A stretch of 52,707 nucleotides of DNA from contig JABVXU010000382.1 of assembly GCA_013365365.1 (NCBI GenBank), forward strand, positions 1 to 52,707, read 5' to 3'. The stretch comes from Cruorifilaria tuberocauda (lineage: Eukaryota; Nematoda; Chromadorea; Rhabditida; Onchocercidae). Position 1 is the stretch's first letter. Every line of letters starts with the position of its first letter. Under the pieces are notes generated by a model. That model saw only the letters and a program-made list of their open reading frames with translations. It was not told where the DNA came from and ran no database searches. Both the position numbers and the translations under genes were made by a program. Of the stretch, positions 26,301-32,300 are shown piece by piece.

Positions 26301-29300
26301 ATCATTTTTCCGTTCAATTCTCGAACAGATACGGAACGTCGAACAGGCGTATCCTTTTTCAGTTGTGCGTTTTCAGCGCGACTATCCAATCTTAGGAAAA
26401 ATGAAATTATCAGGATAATGTTACATACATTAACTGGAAACTGATAAGATAAAATTAGGATGATAATTCTTGAAGTTTAAAGTTACAATAATGGTACCGT
26501 TCGATCTGTCACATACCTAACTTGTGATCCTGCTTTCGTCTCCAAGTGATTGTTAGCGAATGAATTCAATTTAGATCGAAGTGTACGACGATGAGCTTTT
26601 CGAGCTGCTGGTCCTTCAATTTTATATTAATTATTATAGCTATAAATTTCATACTAATTATTACAATCATGATCACCTATGTTTATCATGAATCTTAATT
26701 TATGCATGATTATGAAGAGAAATGAATCAATTATACTATCAAAAATTTATAACATGAGAAAAAACAAAACTTAGAATTATTCATTCAAAGGCTTGATAGA
26801 TAGTTAATAAAGAGTTAAACAAAAGAGTTGATAAAAAAGAAAATTAATTCCGACTTATCGATTAATTAATAATAAATAAACATTCAATGTGTTATAAATA
26901 CATGTGTTAACTTTCTTTGTTAACTTTTAATAAAAATGAAGGTAAGTTACAAAAGTATTTTAATATATTCAAATAAAATATGAAAAAGTCTTACTATTTG
27001 ATAAAAAAATTGTCAACAAAGTATCTTAGTGACCTTTAAATTTCTGAAGAATATCAATCGATGGTTCACAAGATGCTAATACTGCTGGTGTTGAAGTTGA
27101 TTTGCAGCTAATTTCTGTTATTGATCGATTGATCAAATTGGAATTAACATAATTTCGTCTTAATGAATGAAAAGCTATTTCAGTTGGTACTTTTACGTTC
27201 CGTATGACCGTCGATTGACCTCTCTTCTTTGCTGCTATCGTTGTCAATTGATTCTGTAAAGGAAAAAGAATCAAATTTAAAAATTAAAAAAATTTTTTTG
27301 AAATTACCTACCAACTGATAATTTAATATTTATAAATAATCATAATTAATATATTCTTTTGATGATGATTTTGTGAGTATTTTTGTCGCTGATATAATAC
27401 TTTATTAATGATAATTACAATTATAGTTTTAAAAATCCAGAGATGAGATGAAATATAATACACTTATGTATAAGTAATTTTATCACTGATAATTACAAAT
27501 TGAGAATTTTAAAGAACTATTGTGAGAAGGAAGAAACATTCTTTAATATGAATTTCTAGAATCTAAGAAATTGTATTTAAGAAATCTAAGATATCTAAGA
27601 AATTAAAATAATACCAAGCATACTACCAAAATTTCGCAGATAGCTCAAAGTAAAACTCGCAGGTAAAAAAAACCAAAGAACCGTAAAAAACCTGGAAAAA
27701 TTATCTAAACCAAAAATAGACATTTTAGTTAAAGTAAACTCAAAAAATACAAATCCGTAATTAAACATTTATTTATATTTCAACCGCAAATTACTGCAAT
27801 ATACTTATCCATTAAACGTGTAAGTAAAAATTCCTGCGCAAATATTTACGTAAAATTTGCGTGAAGAAAAAGTGACAAATGCTTACATATGTTTCGCAAG
27901 AAATTTTCAAATTCAATTAAAAAGTTACAATTAAAATTTTAAATAAATTATAAAATAAATTTATTCAACTAAAAATTTATTAAATTTTAAATAAATTTAT
28001 TCAATTAAAAAATAAATGAATTATATGAAAAATTATCGACACAAGTCCATAATAGAATTATTATTAGAATATGGAAGATTTAAATTTTTGATTTTTGATA
28101 AAATTTACCGATCGTTTCTTTCGTTCATTAATATTATCGTTATCACTACTGCTTGTTGTAGATCCCGACCTATGTAATTTATTTAAAGTTGATGTTGACC
28201 TCGATGTACGCTCACCAAAAATTCCACCAGTTAAATTACGTCGTTGACGACGTGTAAAACGTTTACGACGTAACGTTCGAAATTCTTTATCTGCTATAAT
28301 AACTTTACATAAATTCTACATATTTCAATTTTCAGATTCTTTCTGATAATTTTTTCTTTTGATATTTTCATCTTTAAGTAGAAAGATAAATTTTTGAAGA
28401 ATTCATCAAAGCAAAATTATCTCTTTTTAATTATCAAAGTAAAATTCGAATTAATTAATACCTTTGAAAAAATTAAATTAATCAGTTAAACAATAAATAA
28501 AGCAAACAATGCGATGTTAATTTGAAAAAATTTTTCACACCTTCGAATCATTTCAATTGTATGAAAAACTTAATTCGTATTTTTCTAAGATGAAAAGATA
28601 TTCCATTGAAAATTCAACGTCATAGTTCATTCATAATTCTTCATGTCAATCTTTTAATTCCAATTTAATCATCCATGAAAACTTAATAATCATTTGTTCT
28701 TTCACTTTTTCTATCAAAATATTTTTTTTGAAATTTACTTCGAAAACAAAACTCACCAGGTTGATCATCATTTGATGAATATGACAGAAAAGAATTCACA
28801 ATATCATGTTGGGATGTAAATGCAACGGGAAAAGAATTCTTCCGGTAAGCAACAGATGAATGAAGGAAATTTGATATTAACTGATCCTGTCTAAAAAATC
28901 GGAAACGGAAAATATAAAACGGATTGATTCGATAAGAAGATAGGAAATATCATTAATTTAGGAAATAAATATCTTTTGCTATTACTTCATTGTTACAATT
29001 TACTTAATATCATTTTCAATCTGAAAAAACGGAAATAAAACAGGAAATGAATTTAATTCCTGAATTTCATTCCTACTTTTAAAGTAAAGTTTAAATTTTA
29101 GAGTTTAAAGTAGGTAATTTTCACTTTTCACTGTTTTTTCAAAAATTTCAAATTATTATGAATAAATTAATTATATGTTGCAATGATAAAAATTAAAATA
29201 ATCATCTCGACAGAAACTGAAATTGTACTGATAAAGTTAAATAAATGTTTTAACTATCATTATTATATATTTACTCACTTTATCTTTACTTATTTACTTA

Positions 29301-32300
29301 TACATATTTACTTAAATATTTATTTTATATTAATATGCATTATATAATATATGTATTTCATTTATTTACTTATGTAATCATATTAAATTACAAGAAAGAA
29401 ATAGTAATGTAAGAGAAATTAATGTAAAATAGTAACAAAGTATAAAATGTAAACAAAATGTCGTACAAATAATTTATAGCTTTTATTTGATTATGCCTCA
29501 GGCGTAGTTAATTATTAGCTTCATCCTCAATTAGCACTAATTTCAAAATGTCTTCTCTCTTCCAGTTCTCTCTGTAAAGGATGAAATTTATGAGGTTGAA
29601 AATCTTTTTCAATATCTTTTCTCCGCTTACTCAACCATCCATATGATTTCATTTCTCTTTCACGAATTCAACAAATTTTCCTACTTATGAATATTTATGA
29701 ATTCATTAAGTAAAGAGTATTTGAGTCAAGTATTGATTAAAAAAAATCATGAAATTAAATTTTTAAATATATCATATTGTTTTCCATGATTTTATACACA
29801 ATCTTAACTTACTTTTTAATTTAAAACAATTAAATAAAAACAAAAAAACTGAAATTGCAAGCGATATTATTCCAAAGAAATGTATTTTTTCATAATTTTC
29901 CACTCATTTAAAAGATTTTAATTGAAAAAAGAAAATATTTTTTCAAAAAAAATCAATTCGCTTAAACTTTCAACTTTTTTCTAAAAAAAAACTCTTAAAT
30001 TCGAGTTTTTTTTCAATAAGAATGAAAAAATTGACAGTGAATTTGACAGAGTTTTTCACGTATTTCAAATATTCGGAAAGTTTTCCTTCAATATGAAAAA
30101 TGGATTTTTTAGCCAAATAGTCTCCAGAAAACCCTAATGAAATCCCCTGAGGCCTTTGAAAGCATTTTTAAAGGCCTACGACAATGTCAAATGAATGATT
30201 ATTAGATGAAATAAAGGAAATGAGAGTAAATTAGATAACAGCGCCTTAAAACCATAAAGAAAAGTTTTGACAATTAAGGCAATTTTACTTCTTCATTTCA
30301 TTGATCATCCAACTACCAAATCATATCATCTGAGATCAAACAAGGTGACCTATTATAACTTTTAACAATTCCCTCGGGTAATTTTTATTCAGGAAATTAT
30401 TCCCTCTCTCTCTCTCTTTTATGGGTAATATTCTTTGAATGGATAGATGCATTTGGTTGAATTTATTTCTTCAACATTTTATGCAACACAACTAAGTAAT
30501 ACTTTAGGCAATTCAATAACAACAAAAAAGGAAAACTTTTCTAATAATTGTAATTATTTGAAAATAAAACCAAAAAAACTTTGTTGTAATAAATTTAACT
30601 TTAAAAAAAGTAAGTCAAACCGTTTTGGAAATCTAATTTGCTTATTGTTGTTTTTAACAGTTACTGATGCAAGTTCGTAAAGACTTCGTGATATGGCATC
30701 CTGAAAATTGATTAATTTTTAATTTAAATCCTCAAGAGGCCATGGTAATGATATAAATGATGAGATTATCTGCTGATTAATTGCATGGAATTAAATTAAA
30801 AGGATATGGATCACCATTTGTTCATTTTGGAAACTTTGCTCTTTTAAGGATACCTGATAATCGTGTTAATTTTATTTCACCTAAGGTTTCAGCGTAAATT
30901 AAATTGATTTTGGTGAGCATTTAAAAAATTTCGATGGTTAAATAAAATTGAAATTTAATTTAATGTAAAATTATCGGTGAGTGTATTCCCTCATTTTTAT
31001 TGTAATGGATAAAATTGAACTTTTAGCTTATCAGCTTATCAGTTGTTCAAAAATGAAGAATAATTAGTTCATTAAGGACAGTTTAGAAGTGAAGAAGAAC
31101 GTGAAGAACAAGCTTTAAGATGATAGCTAAGAAACGACTTGATTTTAATACATTTTCAAAACTTTGGAATTCCGGAACTTTAATTCAAGTTAACAAAGAT
31201 CTAAATCATTAGTCATTTACGTGCAAGTCGTAGTAAAAAACTATTACTGCTTGTAACTATAAAAAATATATTATTACTATTTTACTGCAAACTCTTAAAC
31301 TTCAATTCAAATTGATAACAAAGATTTAAGTGATAGTAAAAATTTTACTGCCATCTCTCAATTTAAATTGATAACAAAGATTTGAGTCATAAGTTATTTA
31401 AGTTAAGTCACAGTAAAAAATTTTACTACCATCGTTCAAAATATCAATTTAGAAATTTCTCAAATCACAAAACTCAATTTTCCATCCGATAATTTCAACC
31501 TCAATTCCACTCCTCCAACACTTTCTATTCTGCTGTTTCATCCTTGAATACGTAAAAATGAATAAAATTTATTGATGTTGAGAAATTCGAAAAACTTTTA
31601 GTAAAATTTTAGAATCATAAAAATACTTTATTAAAAATTAAAAAGCTTTATTTCAAAAGTGTTGCCAATTAATTGATTGTATTTACTGATAAATTCAATT
31701 GATCGAGCAATGATTTATCAATCGAATAAAACTTAAATAAGTTTTACACTAAATTACAAGTTATACGACGATTTAGTAGTAGAGAAATACTTAAATTTTA
31801 CCTCAAAAATTCTAAACAACTAACTCTTTCAATCTGATAATCTTGTTGATATCTTAATTCACTATAAAAATGGACCTACTTGATTGAATGATTGTTGAGT
31901 TATTCATCTATTCCAAATAATTTACAATGAAATGACCCAAAATCAATCTCACAGTATCCAATCCAACCAAATTCTTACCTATCGTAATTATTGTATAATT
32001 TATATTCCAATTAATTTTCATAAAGAAGAAATCGTTATAAAAATATTTTGTCTATAAAATAAACCAATCGATTCCATGATAATCAGAAATTCATGAATTC
32101 ATCACTTATAATATCAATGAAAATTAAACAAAAGCATTGCTTAAAGATTAATCTTAATTAAAGGAAAAACAAATAGCTTGAAAAAGCTATCATCTCAAAG
32201 GTCAATGAAGAACAGTTTTACGAAAGGTCAAACGACTGCACGATGATTTCAACAAATTATCCGCAAATTTTTTCCCATAGAAAATACAACCAACAGAAAT

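Noticed and set aside
30447..30680. Possible myosin-motor-like resemblance (LGNSITTKKEN ... NRFGNLI)
   Set aside because: Needs an assumed intron and several mismatches; following sequence does not continue the myosin pattern.
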